From Anaerococcus degeneri (lineage in GTDB: Bacteria > Bacillota > Clostridia > Tissierellales > Peptoniphilaceae): 64,000 nt of DNA. The stretch's first letter is position 1, and each line of letters opens with the position of its first letter. The position numbers and the translations under genes were made by a program. The notes beneath the pieces were generated by a model, which did not search any database, was not told the origin of the DNA, and saw only the letters and a list, made by a program, of their open reading frames with translations. The stretch spans positions 646,387-710,386 of the forward strand of contig NZ_JAGGLO010000001.1 in the NCBI RefSeq assembly GCF_017874475.1. The letters are read 5' to 3'. This document shows, piece after piece, positions 36,287 through 45,651 of the stretch.

Positions 36287-39200
36287 TCATTTCAAAAAAT
36301 CCATCAACTTTATTACCAAATTTTCAATATATGGAGTTTCCATAAATTCTCCTAATTCTAAATGAAAACCATATCGTTCCATTAATGTATTAGATAGTTG
36401 TATCATATTTAAAGAATTCCCTCCTAGTTTAAAGAAGTTATCTTCTTTTTTTATTTCTTCAATTTTTAAAATTTCTTTCCAAATTTCTGATATAGAATAA
36501 AGTAACTCAGTGTTCAGTTTATCTTCTGTTTTCTTGTTTGATTTATGAATATCTTCATCAGGTTCATTATTTTGATAAACTGATAAGTCTTCTCTAATAC
36601 ATACATTATTTTCAGTATCTTTATTTTCCTTATAATTAATTTTAGTGGAAAACGTATTGGTATTATTTATTATAGTATCCAATAAGTTTCCATAAGACTC
36701 AAACATCCTATCTAGCAACTGTGCCGTAAATATTTCATCAATGGAATCCCAAATTATTTTTAATTTGCCGTCCATTTCCATAACTTGATGATCAAGCCAA
36801 ACTTGTGGTGTTTGAGAAATATTATATACAAGTTCTCCTAGCCAAGTATCTTTCCTGCCTTCAGACAAACCTAATCCACTTGTAAATACTATAGGCATTA
36901 AAGAATATCTATTGTTAGAGTATTTATTCCTTAATTCTCTTCCAAATTCTACAGCACTATATGAATTGTGTTTTGTATCTTCTAATAATTGTTTTTGCAA
37001 CATTTTGGATTTTTCTAGCAATGAATCGCTAGTACAATTTTTTACTTCAAGAAATGTTAGGTTAGTAAAATCTCCTATGATTTTATTTATATCCGGATGA
37101 ATTTGTTCCTTGTTAAACTGTGTAATATTTAATACAAATTCATCATTTAATGAATATTTCCTAATTATTTCAGAAAATAATGTTATTAATAAAATTGTCA
37201 ATGTTATGTTATTTTCTCTTGCGATTCCTTTTAATTTATTCAATCCATAAGAATCAATGATTTTTTCTCTTCTATTAAAAGTTTGTTCTTCTATATCACT
37301 TTCTAACTTTGCTATTTCAAATTTAGGGGCTTCCAAAAATCCATTCAATCTATTCAGCCAATATTTTTTATCAACCTGATATTTAGATGTGTTTTTTACT
37401 TTTCTAATTTCTAAAACATAATCTCTAAATGAAACATCTGGTAATTCCTTATAAAAATTTTCATCATTATATCTTAATTTCAATTCATCTAGAATATAGA
37501 ACATACTCCAACCGTCTAAAATAATATTATCTAAACTAATGTGGAGTCTGGATTTAATTTCATCTAAAATGCTAAGTTTGAAATTAAATATAGGCCATTT
37601 ATCTATCTTTAATATTTCGTGAGACATAATATCTCTAGTCAATTTTAAAGCTTCCTCTTGTTCAACCTTATTAAGACATGATAAGTTATTAATATCTAAC
37701 ATAAATGGTGGAACTTTTTCCAATATCTGTTGTGTTCCATTGTTTAAAATTATCGCCCTTAACATAGAATGATACTTAATCATATCATTTATTATCTTTT
37801 GAAGTTTATTAGGCTCAATATTCAAACAATCTAATTCGAAGTAACAATGTGTTGCTACTGAACCTAAAGAATACATTTTGTTTCTTCCTATCCAATATGC
37901 AAATTGCACATCCGTTAATGGAAATGGCTCATTTATATTTTCAACATCAGGTATAATTTTTTGAAATGATAAATTTCTCTTTTTGTCAATTTTTTTAATA
38001 TACTCTGAAAGTTCTCTCAAAACAGGATATTTGAAGATGTCTCCAATTGATATTTGTACACACAATTCTTTCTGTACTTCGGAAACAATTTTCGTCGCTG
38101 TAAGAGAATCTCCTCCTAATTGAAAATAATTAGAAGTCGATAATACATTCATATCATTTAAAATTTCTTTATAAATATTGACTAATTTCCTTGTAATTTC
38201 ATCATACTTTTCTGTTTCATTTTTACCTTCAATACTTTTGCTATCATAACCAGAATCTTGATTATCATGTCCTTCTATCAATTTCCTTAATTCTTTTCTA
38301 TCAATTTTACCATTTTTATTTAAAGGCATTTCTCCTACTATTACAAATTCAAATGGAATCATGTATTCAGGAAGCTTGTTCTTTAAAAATTTAATTAATT
38401 CATCTTGTTCAACATCTATTTTGTTATTTTTAAGAACATATATCATACTTCCCATTTTGTTAATTTCAGTCTCATTAGATAAATACTCAATTTTATATTT
38501 ACAATTTTCACTTGCATTTTTAATGTTTTTAATATTTGGAATAATTTTTCCATTACGCTCTAACAAATCAAAATCAATAAAACCACGTTCTAATACAGAT
38601 GCACTAATTTCTGGTAATAATAATTCATCATTTATTTCAGTTCCAATCACAACGCCCATAGGAGATAATATGGTTTTTATATTACGCAACATATCTGAAA
38701 TATTATGAGAACGATGTAGTGAATTATATAATATGACAATATCAAAATTTTCCGTTTTAAAATTTTCCAAATACTTACTTGAAGAATTTATTTTTATAAA
38801 CTCGAAACAAGTATATTTATTTTTTATGTCTTCAAACTCATTTGCAAAATATAGTGAATTGTCCGTATAAACATATTTTTCGATTTTATCTTCAAAGTTT
38901 GTAATTACCTCTTCTGTTAATTCGCTATTTCTTCCACCTATTTCTAAAATCTTAAGCTTTTTATTTTTGCCATCAAATACCATCTTTATAGTTTCAATAA
39001 GTTCATTTATATTTTCTCTATAATTTTTCAGTTTTCTCAAAAGTCTGGAAGGACTAAGTTTAGATTCAGAAGCATAAAACACATCAATAGCTTGTTTCTT
39101 ACCCTGTATAATATCTACCACATTATTTTTGAAATTATCTAGGTTGACTGTTGTGTCTAATGCTATATCTATTTTTTTAAATAAGTAAATACCATCTTCT

Positions 39201-42200
39201 AAACTTATCATACTATGCTCTTGCAATAATAATAGCCATCTTTTTACGAGCAATTCGTATCCTATATCTATTTCTCCAAATTTCATTATTTCATCAAAAG
39301 AATACCTTTTTTCTTGACTAATACCCAAATCCATGAAAATAGAAAATATCAAACCTAAAACCATATTATTTTCACTATTTAGATACTCATCATAATCAAT
39401 GTATTCAGATTTCAGTTTATTTATTTTTTCATTACTACTTAATCTAGTTAATGTATGATCCTTACTCTCATTACTTTCAATAAATGCGACCAATTGATTA
39501 TTAGTGCCTATCTTAATAACATCAACAACAGCTTTATTAATTTTAGGATTTCCAATTAAAGCATCTTCAATTTCTCCAAGTTCTATTCGATGCCCTTTAA
39601 CTTTTACCTGATTATCAAGCCTTCCTAAAAATTCAATAGTTCCATCATTCCATGTTCTTCCAGCATCTCCAGTTCTATACCATTTAACTCCATCCGATTC
39701 TACAAATTTCTTTTCTGTTAATTCCTTATCTCCCCTATATCCCTTTGCAACACCAACCCCACCAATTAACAATTCTCCTTTAACATAGTTAGGACATATT
39801 CTTCCTAAACCATCAACTACTCTATAGACTTGGTTCTTTAACGCTTTTCCATATGGAATAGAAATCCAATTTTTAGGTATTTCCTTTGGAATATTGATAT
39901 AATTTGACCAAATGGAAGCCTCTGTTCCTCCTCCCATTCCAACTACAAGAGAATTTTTGCTTCTGTTATAAAATCTTTTAGGTAATGTTGTTGCAATCCA
40001 GTCTCCAGAAAGAAAAACTAATCTCAATGGAATAGAAACATCTTTACCCTCTGCCATAGTTACTAGCATATCAAAAAGAATTGGCACCGAATCCCACATT
40101 GTTACTTCATATTTTTCAATAAGTTTTAACCAAAGTTCCGGATCTTTGAAATTATTATCATCTAAAGTAATGATGGTTCCTCCAGCCGATAATATTCCAA
40201 AAATATCATAAACTGATAAATCAAAATCAATTGCTGATACCATTATTACGCTATCATTGGCATTTACTTCATATCTTTCATTTAAGTCATTGATTGTATT
40301 AACAGCACTATTGTGTGCAATTTCCACACCTTTAGGAATTCCCGTCGTTCCTGATGTCATAATTACATAGGCTGTATCAAACGGACTAATATTGACAGGT
40401 TTTTCAATTATACTTTGAATAGTTGATTGATCCATATCAACAAATGTGATATCTGTATCATCTAAATTAAAATCCCTTATTGTATTTTTATTGGATAAGA
40501 CATGTTTTATTCCTATCTGTTCATATATTTTCCTTCTTCTTTCGTTGGGTTGATTAATACCGATAGGAACATATGCTGCGCCAGCAAATAAAATTCCTAA
40601 AATACCAACTATTTGACTATATCCCCTTGGCAATGTTATTCCCACGTAGTCATTCTTTTTTACTCCAAAAGAAATTAAATTTGTTGCAATAATTAACGCC
40701 TTTTTGTATAAATCTCCATAAGTTAATTCAATACCGGATTGTGCATCCACGATAGCAACTTTTTCCGGGTTTACTTTAATCCTATCAAGAAATTCTGTAT
40801 AGAGAGTTTGTTTAGGGTAACTCAAAGGCAAAATATTTTTTAATTCTTTTTCTCTATCTTCAATCTGATTCAACGGAAGAATTTCAGGTAATCTATACCA
40901 ATTTTCATTATCACTTAATGATTGTAATAAAGTGTATAAAGAGTCGAACATATCATCAATCATTCCATCTGGATATAATTCATCAACCACATCCCAGCAT
41001 AATACAATCTCATCATCTACTAAATAAGTTTGAAAATCGAGCCAAACTTGTGGAGTTTGTGATACCATATAGTTTATTTTCCCGAATATTTTTCTTGTTT
41101 CCTGAGTCTCTAAAGGATAATCTATATTACAAGCAAACACCACAGGTGCAATATTGATAGTTTTTCCAACTTCTTTATAAACATCTCTTAGTACCTGCAC
41201 TCCAGAGTATGAGCTGTGAGAGGCATTTTCTAAAAATGTGCCAGATATAGTTTTCACTCTATCTAAAAATTTTTCATTCTTTCTTTCACACTCAACTAAT
41301 AGAAGATTAGTAAAATCTGCAACCATTCTTTTAACACTATTATCATTTACATCTCTATTGAATAATGGCACATTGATCACAAATTTTTCTTGATTTGTCC
41401 ATCTTTCAATAATCATTGAATATGCTGATAACAGAACCATTGATGGGGTAACTTTATTTTTATATGCATTTTCTTTAATCTTAATCCAGTTTTCTTTGCT
41501 AATAATTTTCTTTCTTCTTGAAAAAACCACTTTTTCAATCATTTCTGGTTTTTTGTTAATGGGTAAGTTAGATGCCTCTAAAGGAAAACTGGATTCAATT
41601 TTTTTCTTCCAGAATTCCTTATCTTTTTTGTATATTTCGTCATCTATTTTTCGTTCCTCCAGATAATTTTTAAAAGTATAATTGCTATCTATTGAAACTT
41701 TATCTTCTCCGCAGTACAGCTCTACAAGTCTACTCATTATAATGCCTATGCTCATTATATCTGCAACTAGAATATCAATATCTAAAAATATTCTATGTTT
41801 TTTATCCTTTAGTAACGCAATGCTAAGGCTAGCTACTTCTCCAACTTCTATATCAAATTTTCTATGAGACATTTCTTTTCTCATTTCCAATAGTTTTATG
41901 TCTGCATCTTCTTCAGATAGTGAAGTATAATTAAAAATTTTAACTTCTTTTGAGTATGGTTCTTCCATAATTTGCTGAGTACCATTACGGTTAAATTTTG
42001 CTCTAAGCATTGGATTTTCCATTTGTAAACAGTTCCAAGCAGCAGTTAATTTATCTGTTACAATCTCTTGTCCATCAATTTCTAAGTATGCGTGACACCC
42101 AACACCACCTAGAACCTGATCTTCTTCTCTCCCTACAAAATAAGCATACTGTACATCCGTTAAAGGGAACTCTTCCGAAATATTCTTTTCTCTTGATTCA

Positions 42201-42460
42201 GTCTTTTTATCAATATTTTTAATATTTGCTTTTTCAATAAGTCTAATCCAATCTTCAAGTGTAGGATTTTCCATTAGTTTTGCAAACGATAATTTTAACC
42301 CTAATTTTTTAAGCTCTGAAACTATTTGCATGATTTGGATAGAGCCTAAACCCTTTTCAATCAAATTGTCTTTTCCTGAAGGTTTAAATCCATCTAAGTT
42401 TGCTTGTAACACTTCATCAAGAAGTCGTACTGCCTGTTGTCTAGTTTGATATGTTTCCAT
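36287..42460 (-). CDS. NRPS of HMWP2 type: ArCP-Cy-A(MT-like)-PCP-Cy-PCP
   Basis: The 2,057-aa protein reads: aryl carrier domain with GLGSIQIM (Ser40); Cy1 (about 97-520; D229, D234, S237 of DxxxxDxxS; SQTPQVWLDFQ); A domain with A3 TSGTTGIPKG (about 705), A4 AIDFDLSVYDIFG, typical of cysteine-activating domains in this family, and A8 QVKVKGHRIELGE; an MT-like insert whose motif I is LEIGGRNSELT (about 1175), so probably not a methyltransferase; PCP1 LGGDSLTATK (about 1452); Cy2 with DNIILDGWS (about 1647); PCP2 LGGNSLNMIQ (Ser2016). Layout and size equal yersiniabactin HMWP2. It should build aryl-thiazoline-thiazoline. AAGGAGG precedes the ATG. Confidence 0.9.
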   Translation of the reverse strand: METYQTRQQAVRLLDEVLQANLDGFKPSGKDNLIEKGLGSIQIMQIVSELKKLGLKLSFAKLMENPTLEDWIRLIEKANIKNIDKKTESREKNISEEFPLTDVQYAYFVGREEDQVLGGVGCHAYLEIDGQEIVTDKLTAAWNCLQMENPMLRAKFNRNGTQQIMEEPYSKEVKIFNYTSLSEEDADIKLLEMRKEMSHRKFDIEVGEVASLSIALLKDKKHRIFLDIDILVADIMSIGIIMSRLVELYCGEDKVSIDSNYTFKNYLEERKIDDEIYKKDKEFWKKKIESSFPLEASNLPINKKPEMIEKVVFSRRKKIISKENWIKIKENAYKNKVTPSMVLLSAYSMIIERWTNQEKFVINVPLFNRDVNDNSVKRMVADFTNLLLVECERKNEKFLDRVKTISGTFLENASHSSYSGVQVLRDVYKEVGKTINIAPVVFACNIDYPLETQETRKIFGKINYMVSQTPQVWLDFQTYLVDDEIVLCWDVVDELYPDGMIDDMFDSLYTLLQSLSDNENWYRLPEILPLNQIEDREKELKNILPLSYPKQTLYTEFLDRIKVNPEKVAIVDAQSGIELTYGDLYKKALIIATNLISFGVKKNDYVGITLPRGYSQIVGILGILFAGAAYVPIGINQPNERRRKIYEQIGIKHVLSNKNTIRDFNLDDTDITFVDMDQSTIQSIIEKPVNISPFDTAYVIMTSGTTGIPKGVEIAHNSAVNTINDLNERYEVNANDSVIMVSAIDFDLSVYDIFGILSAGGTIITLDDNNFKDPELWLKLIEKYEVTMWDSVPILFDMLVTMAEGKDVSIPLRLVFLSGDWIATTLPKRFYNRSKNSLVVGMGGGTEASIWSNYINIPKEIPKNWISIPYGKALKNQVYRVVDGLGRICPNYVKGELLIGGVGVAKGYRGDKELTEKKFVESDGVKWYRTGDAGRTWNDGTIEFLGRLDNQVKVKGHRIELGEIEDALIGNPKINKAVVDVIKIGTNNQLVAFIESNESKDHTLTRLSSNEKINKLKSEYIDYDEYLNSENNMVLGLIFSIFMDLGISQEKRYSFDEIMKFGEIDIGYELLVKRWLLLLQEHSMISLEDGIYLFKKIDIALDTTVNLDNFKNNVVDIIQGKKQAIDVFYASESKLSPSRLLRKLKNYRENINELIETIKMVFDGKNKKLKILEIGGRNSELTEEVITNFEDKIEKYVYTDNSLYFANEFEDIKNKYTCFEFIKINSSSKYLENFKTENFDIVILYNSLHRSHNISDMLRNIKTILSPMGVVIGTEINDELLLPEISASVLERGFIDFDLLERNGKIIPNIKNIKNASENCKYKIEYLSNETEINKMGSMIYVLKNNKIDVEQDELIKFLKNKLPEYMIPFEFVIVGEMPLNKNGKIDRKELRKLIEGHDNQDSGYDSKSIEGKNETEKYDEITRKLVNIYKEILNDMNVLSTSNYFQLGGDSLTATKIVSEVQKELCVQISIGDIFKYPVLRELSEYIKKIDKKRNLSFQKIIPDVENINEPFPLTDVQFAYWIGRNKMYSLGSVATHCYFELDCLNIEPNKLQKIINDMIKYHSMLRAIILNNGTQQILEKVPPFMLDINNLSCLNKVEQEEALKLTRDIMSHEILKIDKWPIFNFKLSILDEIKSRLHISLDNIILDGWSMFYILDELKLRYNDENFYKELPDVSFRDYVLEIRKVKNTSKYQVDKKYWLNRLNGFLEAPKFEIAKLESDIEEQTFNRREKIIDSYGLNKLKGIARENNITLTILLITLFSEIIRKYSLNDEFVLNITQFNKEQIHPDINKIIGDFTNLTFLEVKNCTSDSLLEKSKMLQKQLLEDTKHNSYSAVEFGRELRNKYSNNRYSLMPIVFTSGLGLSEGRKDTWLGELVYNISQTPQVWLDHQVMEMDGKLKIIWDSIDEIFTAQLLDRMFESYGNLLDTIINNTNTFSTKINYKENKDTENNVCIREDLSVYQNNEPDEDIHKSNKKTEDKLNTELLYSISEIWKEILKIEEIKKEDNFFKLGGNSLNMIQLSNTLMERYGFHLELGEFMETPYIENLVIKLMDFLK

Positions 42461-42476
42461 ATTGTAGCCTCCTTAT

Positions 42477-44066
42477 CTATTTAATCATTTGTTGTTTTAA
42501 TTTACTTTTATCTACCTTTCCAACGCTTGTTAATGGCCATTGATCAACATACTGTACTTCATCCGGTAACTTAAAAGAAGCAAGTCCTCTTTCTACCAAA
42601 TAATTCCTTATATCTCTAAGTGTAAGAACGGTACTCCCCTTCAAAATAAATACACCTATTTTTTCTCCGAGAGTCTCATCGGGTATGCCAACAATTTGCA
42701 CTTCTCTAATATTCTTATTTGTAAGCAAAATATTTTCCAACTCAGAAGGAACTATTTTTTCTCCAGCACGATTTATAATCTCCAACACACGACCAACAAT
42801 TTTATAATTGTCTCCATATAACTTAGCGGCTCTATCTCCTGTTCTTAAAAAACATTCTTCTGTAAACTGAGTATCATTTAGTTTTGATGAATCATAATAT
42901 TCCAAAATAGTATATGGTCCCCTAACTATTAGCTCTCCAAAATCTCCATCAGGAACCTCTTTCCCGTTTTCATCAACAATACGAGCTTCGTCAAACTCAC
43001 TTAACTTCTTCCCTTGAGTATGTAATCTGTCATAATCATCGTCCAAAACCCTAGAGCAAGTAATCAACGACTCACTCATGCCATACAATTGCAATAATTT
43101 ACAATTAAATTCTTCCTGAATCTTTTTTGCTAAGTTAGAATCAAGAACAGATCCACCTATCTGTATATACTTCAAACTGCTGATATCAGCATCATCATTT
43201 TTAAGATATTCTATACACATATTAGCTAAAGTAGGTACCAATGCCATAATGCTAACTTCCTGTTCCTCAATCAAAGGTATTATTTCATCAGGACTGGATA
43301 CTCTACAAGTAACCACCTTACCACCTTTTGACAATGTCCCAATCATTCCCGGACAACAAAGTGCAAATTTATGGCTCATAGGTAAAGCTGCCAAATACAC
43401 TGTATCTTCATTCATATCTGTTGCATTTGCCAGTTCTTTTGCTAAATATATAAATTCACAATGCCTATTAGGTATTAGTTTCGGAAATCCGGTTGTACCT
43501 CCTGACAATAAAAATATAGCCGTTTCCTTATACTCTAATTCTTCAACAAATTTATTTTTTCTATTTTGTCTTAAGGTACATAACTTCTCATATTTCTCTG
43601 TTTCGCCAATCAAATAAACTTGTAAATCTTCTTTCGTATCTTCTATAATATTAGACACCATATCTTCATATGAAAATCCTAAGTACCTGTTAATTCCAAT
43701 ATATGCTTTTGCATTTGTTTTATTTAAAATTCCCTTAACTTCTGAATATCTATGACCCATCAAGATAATTACAGGAATCACTCCTATACTCATCATTGCA
43801 AATAAAATTATAATGAATTCTTTGCTATTAGGAAGTTGAAATAATACTTTATCTCCCTTACAGAAGCCTTGATTTAAAAGTCCATTAGCATAACAATCCA
43901 CTTCATCTTTAAGTTGTCTATATGTCAATTCTTCATTTTCATCTACAACTGCTACTCTATCGGCGTATGTATTTGACCACATTTTCAAATGTTCGCCAAC
44001 AGTTAGATGCTCCCAAACATCTTTATCATAAAAGTTGATTAATTGTCTCTTAATCTCTAAATTCAT
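42477..44066 (-). CDS. Aryl-acid-AMP ligase (DhbE/YbtE type)
   Basis: The 529-aa protein adenylates an aromatic acid and loads it onto the aryl carrier domain of the NRPS encoded next. A3 is LSGGTTGFPKLIPN (about 190), the form typical of salicylate/2,3-dihydroxybenzoate ligases. A8 is GRVLEIINRAGEKIVPSE and A10 is PLTSVGKVDK with the catalytic Lys. Where DhbE and YbtE have LPxAHN (the Asn binds the aryl carboxylate), this protein reads LPMSHKF (about 229), a Lys. The acid may therefore differ from salicylate, or the pocket may be rearranged. No salicylate or DHB synthase gene is in the window. Confidence 0.85.
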   Translation of the reverse strand: MNLEIKRQLINFYDKDVWEHLTVGEHLKMWSNTYADRVAVVDENEELTYRQLKDEVDCYANGLLNQGFCKGDKVLFQLPNSKEFIIILFAMMSIGVIPVIILMGHRYSEVKGILNKTNAKAYIGINRYLGFSYEDMVSNIIEDTKEDLQVYLIGETEKYEKLCTLRQNRKNKFVEELEYKETAIFLLSGGTTGFPKLIPNRHCEFIYLAKELANATDMNEDTVYLAALPMSHKFALCCPGMIGTLSKGGKVVTCRVSSPDEIIPLIEEQEVSIMALVPTLANMCIEYLKNDDADISSLKYIQIGGSVLDSNLAKKIQEEFNCKLLQLYGMSESLITCSRVLDDDYDRLHTQGKKLSEFDEARIVDENGKEVPDGDFGELIVRGPYTILEYYDSSKLNDTQFTEECFLRTGDRAAKLYGDNYKIVGRVLEIINRAGEKIVPSELENILLTNKNIREVQIVGIPDETLGEKIGVFILKGSTVLTLRDIRNYLVERGLASFKLPDEVQYVDQWPLTSVGKVDKSKLKQQMIK

Positions 44067-44084
44067 AATATTTGCCCTACCTTT

Positions 44085-44759
44085 TTAATAGCATAACGCA
44101 AAAACAAATTTTTCTTTTTCAAAAATCAAAATCTCCTTTTGAATATTATTTTCTTTATCTATAACTTTCATTACATTATTATTTTTATTAATAACATCAA
44201 CTGTTTCCAAATTTTGAATTAAACCGACTCCTTTATATTTTAAATAAGCTTCTTTAGAAACCCAATATTTGTAAAAGTCTTTCAAACCTAATATTTTTTC
44301 ATTGTTAATAAAAAAATTATTCTTAATTTCACTATAATCTATATTTCTTTCTATATTTTCAATATCAACTCCTATATCATTTCTTGAGAAAGCTACTATT
44401 GAAAATCCTGTGGTATGTGATATATTAAAATGTAAATTCAAATGATTTCTAATATATGGTTTATTATATTTACCGTAACGCCATCTAATCTCTTCGAATT
44501 TTAGTTTCTCAATTTTAGAAAATAGCAAGTTTACTATTGCTTTTGTTACAGCATAATTAATTCTGTCACTTTCTTTTCTATACTTCCACATAATTTCAAT
44601 TTGATCTTTACTTAAATATGGAATACATTCACTTATAATTCCATAACTATTTGTTTCTACAGCAACTACTGCTATACAATCATCATGTATAAATTGAACT
44701 ACCTCATTAATGTCAAATTTTGTTAGTTCTGTAATTTTAATTATTTTTAACGTTTTCAT
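44085..44759 (-). CDS. Sfp-type 4'-phosphopantetheinyl transferase
   Basis: The 224-aa protein has the family motifs in order: RWRYGKYNKPYI, NISHTTGFSIVAF, IGVDIENIE (Mg-binding acids, about 130) and YWVSKEAYLKYKGVGL (about 170). It transfers phosphopantetheine from CoA to the Ser of ArCP and PCP domains, converting the NRPSs to the active holo form. It overlaps the 3' end of the thioesterase gene by 23 bases and lies just before the aryl ligase, so it is made with the enzymes it activates. Confidence 0.9.
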   Translation of the reverse strand: MKTLKIIKITELTKFDINEVVQFIHDDCIAVVAVETNSYGIISECIPYLSKDQIEIMWKYRKESDRINYAVTKAIVNLLFSKIEKLKFEEIRWRYGKYNKPYIRNHLNLHFNISHTTGFSIVAFSRNDIGVDIENIERNIDYSEIKNNFFINNEKILGLKDFYKYWVSKEAYLKYKGVGLIQNLETVDVINKNNNVMKVIDKENNIQKEILIFEKEKFVFALCY

Positions 44760-45495
44760 TAATATAGCTTTTTATTTCCCTTATAACCATATCAGTTGAT
44801 GTATTTACAAACATATGCTTGCCATCTATATATTTATAGACGAATTCTTTTGTTGTATAATCTTGCCATTTTTTAAGTTCTTCTAATTTCATTTCTTGAT
44901 CTTTATCTCCCATAAGGCCAAGTATGGGACTTTCTAATTTTTCATGTTTTGTATCTTGATAGTCTTCGTCTATTACAAAATCTGCTCTAAGTGTCGGTAA
45001 AAAAATTGAAATCAATTCTTTATTATCTAATATCTCTTTCGGGGTTCCCTCATATCTTCTTAGCCCTTCTATAAAACCTTCGTCATCAAGGTGATAGATT
45101 GGATTTGGTTCTTTATACACTGGAGCACGTCCACCTGAAATTATTATTCCTCTTGGATTTTCATAACTTGAATTTTTGATCTTTAAGGCTATTTCATAAA
45201 CAATTTTTGTTCCCATACTGTGTCCAAATAAATAGTAAGGTTTTCCAAAATCAAAATTTTCTTTCATATCATTGAATAATGTTTCAACTAAAATATTAAT
45301 ATCACTTGTAGCCTTTTCAGAAAATCTATTTTCTCTTCCTGGATATTGAGCAACAAATACCCTTACATCTTCAAATTCATATTTCCAATTTCTAAATGCA
45401 GATACTCCACCTCCTGCAAACGGAAATATAACAAGACTAGCTTTAATATTATTTTCGTCTAATTCTTTATTTAGCATTTCAAAATTTTTTGACAT
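44737..45495 (-). CDS. Type II (editing) thioesterase
   Basis: The 252-aa protein begins like external NRPS thioesterases: LVIFPFAGGGVSAFRNW, then VFVAQYPGRENRF. The nucleophile motif GHSMGTKI is at about residue 91, LMGDKDQEM holds the acid, and the His is in DGKHMFVN. It removes misloaded or stalled groups from carrier domains (YbtT-like role). I chose the ATG at 45493-45495, which has AAAAGGTG upstream; a longer frame beginning at a TTG (45528) would lie within the operator dyad. It is the first gene of the NRPS operon. Confidence 0.85.
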   Translation of the reverse strand: MSKNFEMLNKELDENNIKASLVIFPFAGGGVSAFRNWKYEFEDVRVFVAQYPGRENRFSEKATSDINILVETLFNDMKENFDFGKPYYLFGHSMGTKIVYEIALKIKNSSYENPRGIIISGGRAPVYKEPNPIYHLDDEGFIEGLRRYEGTPKEILDNKELISIFLPTLRADFVIDEDYQDTKHEKLESPILGLMGDKDQEMKLEELKKWQDYTTKEFVYKYIDGKHMFVNTSTDMVIREIKSYINENVKNN

Positions 45496-45520
45496 AAATT
45501 CACCTTTTAAAATATTTTTT

Positions 45521-45536
45521 GTTAGCAACAGCTAAC
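45521..45536. promoter_or_regulatory. GTTAGC-AACA-GCTAAC dyad in the NRPS leader
   Basis: A perfect 6-base inverted repeat with a 4-base centre, between the NRPS promoter and the ribosome site of the first gene. It recalls half of a DtxR-type box (TTAGGTTAG...), and a TTAGT-T-ACTAA palindrome lies in front of the DtxR-type gene itself (46047-46057). It could be that regulator's operator. As RNA it would also form a short hairpin. Confidence 0.45.
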
Positions 45537-45544
45537 CTTAATTC

Positions 45545-45573
45545 ATCATATACTATTTGATAATATTTATCAA
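45545..45573 (-). promoter_or_regulatory. NRPS operon promoter under a TTGATA-N5-TATCAA palindrome
   Basis: On the minus strand TTGATA (45568-45573) and TATGAT (45545-45550) are 17 bases apart. The 17-base palindrome TTGATAAATATTATCAA (45557-45573) covers the -35 box and much of the spacer. It resembles a Fur box and has the same arms as the palindrome at 5258-5274. A metal-dependent repressor bound here would shut off the siderophore genes when iron is sufficient. Confidence 0.65.
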
Positions 45574-45602
45574 TGGTATTTTGAACTTTTTTGTTAAATA
45601 AT

Positions 45603-45646
45603 TAAAAAAAACAGCATAAAAAACTTATTTAAAAGTTATCTATGCT
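45603..45646 (-). terminator. Terminator after the DtxR-type gene
   Basis: On the minus strand AGCATA (45641-45646) pairs with TATGCT (45613-45618), with further ACTT/AAGT pairing inside, followed by a run of eight T. It separates the regulator gene from the NRPS promoter. Confidence 0.7.
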
Positions 45647-45651
45647 ATTCA

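Noticed and set aside
36287..42460. An active methyltransferase in the HMWP2-type NRPS
   Set aside because: Motif I reads LEIGGRNSELT instead of LEIGAGTGATT; an epimerase-like or structural role, as described for the pyochelin synthetase PchE insert, fits better.
22016..44066. A polyketide synthase module as in HMWP1 of yersiniabactin
   Set aside because: No ketosynthase, acyltransferase or ketoreductase motifs occur in any of the large frames; all modules are Cy/A/PCP type.
45496..45528. Start of the type II thioesterase at TTG 45528
   Set aside because: That codon lies inside the GTTAGC dyad and has no ribosome site; the ATG at 45493-45495 has AAAAGGTG at good spacing and gives a normal family length.
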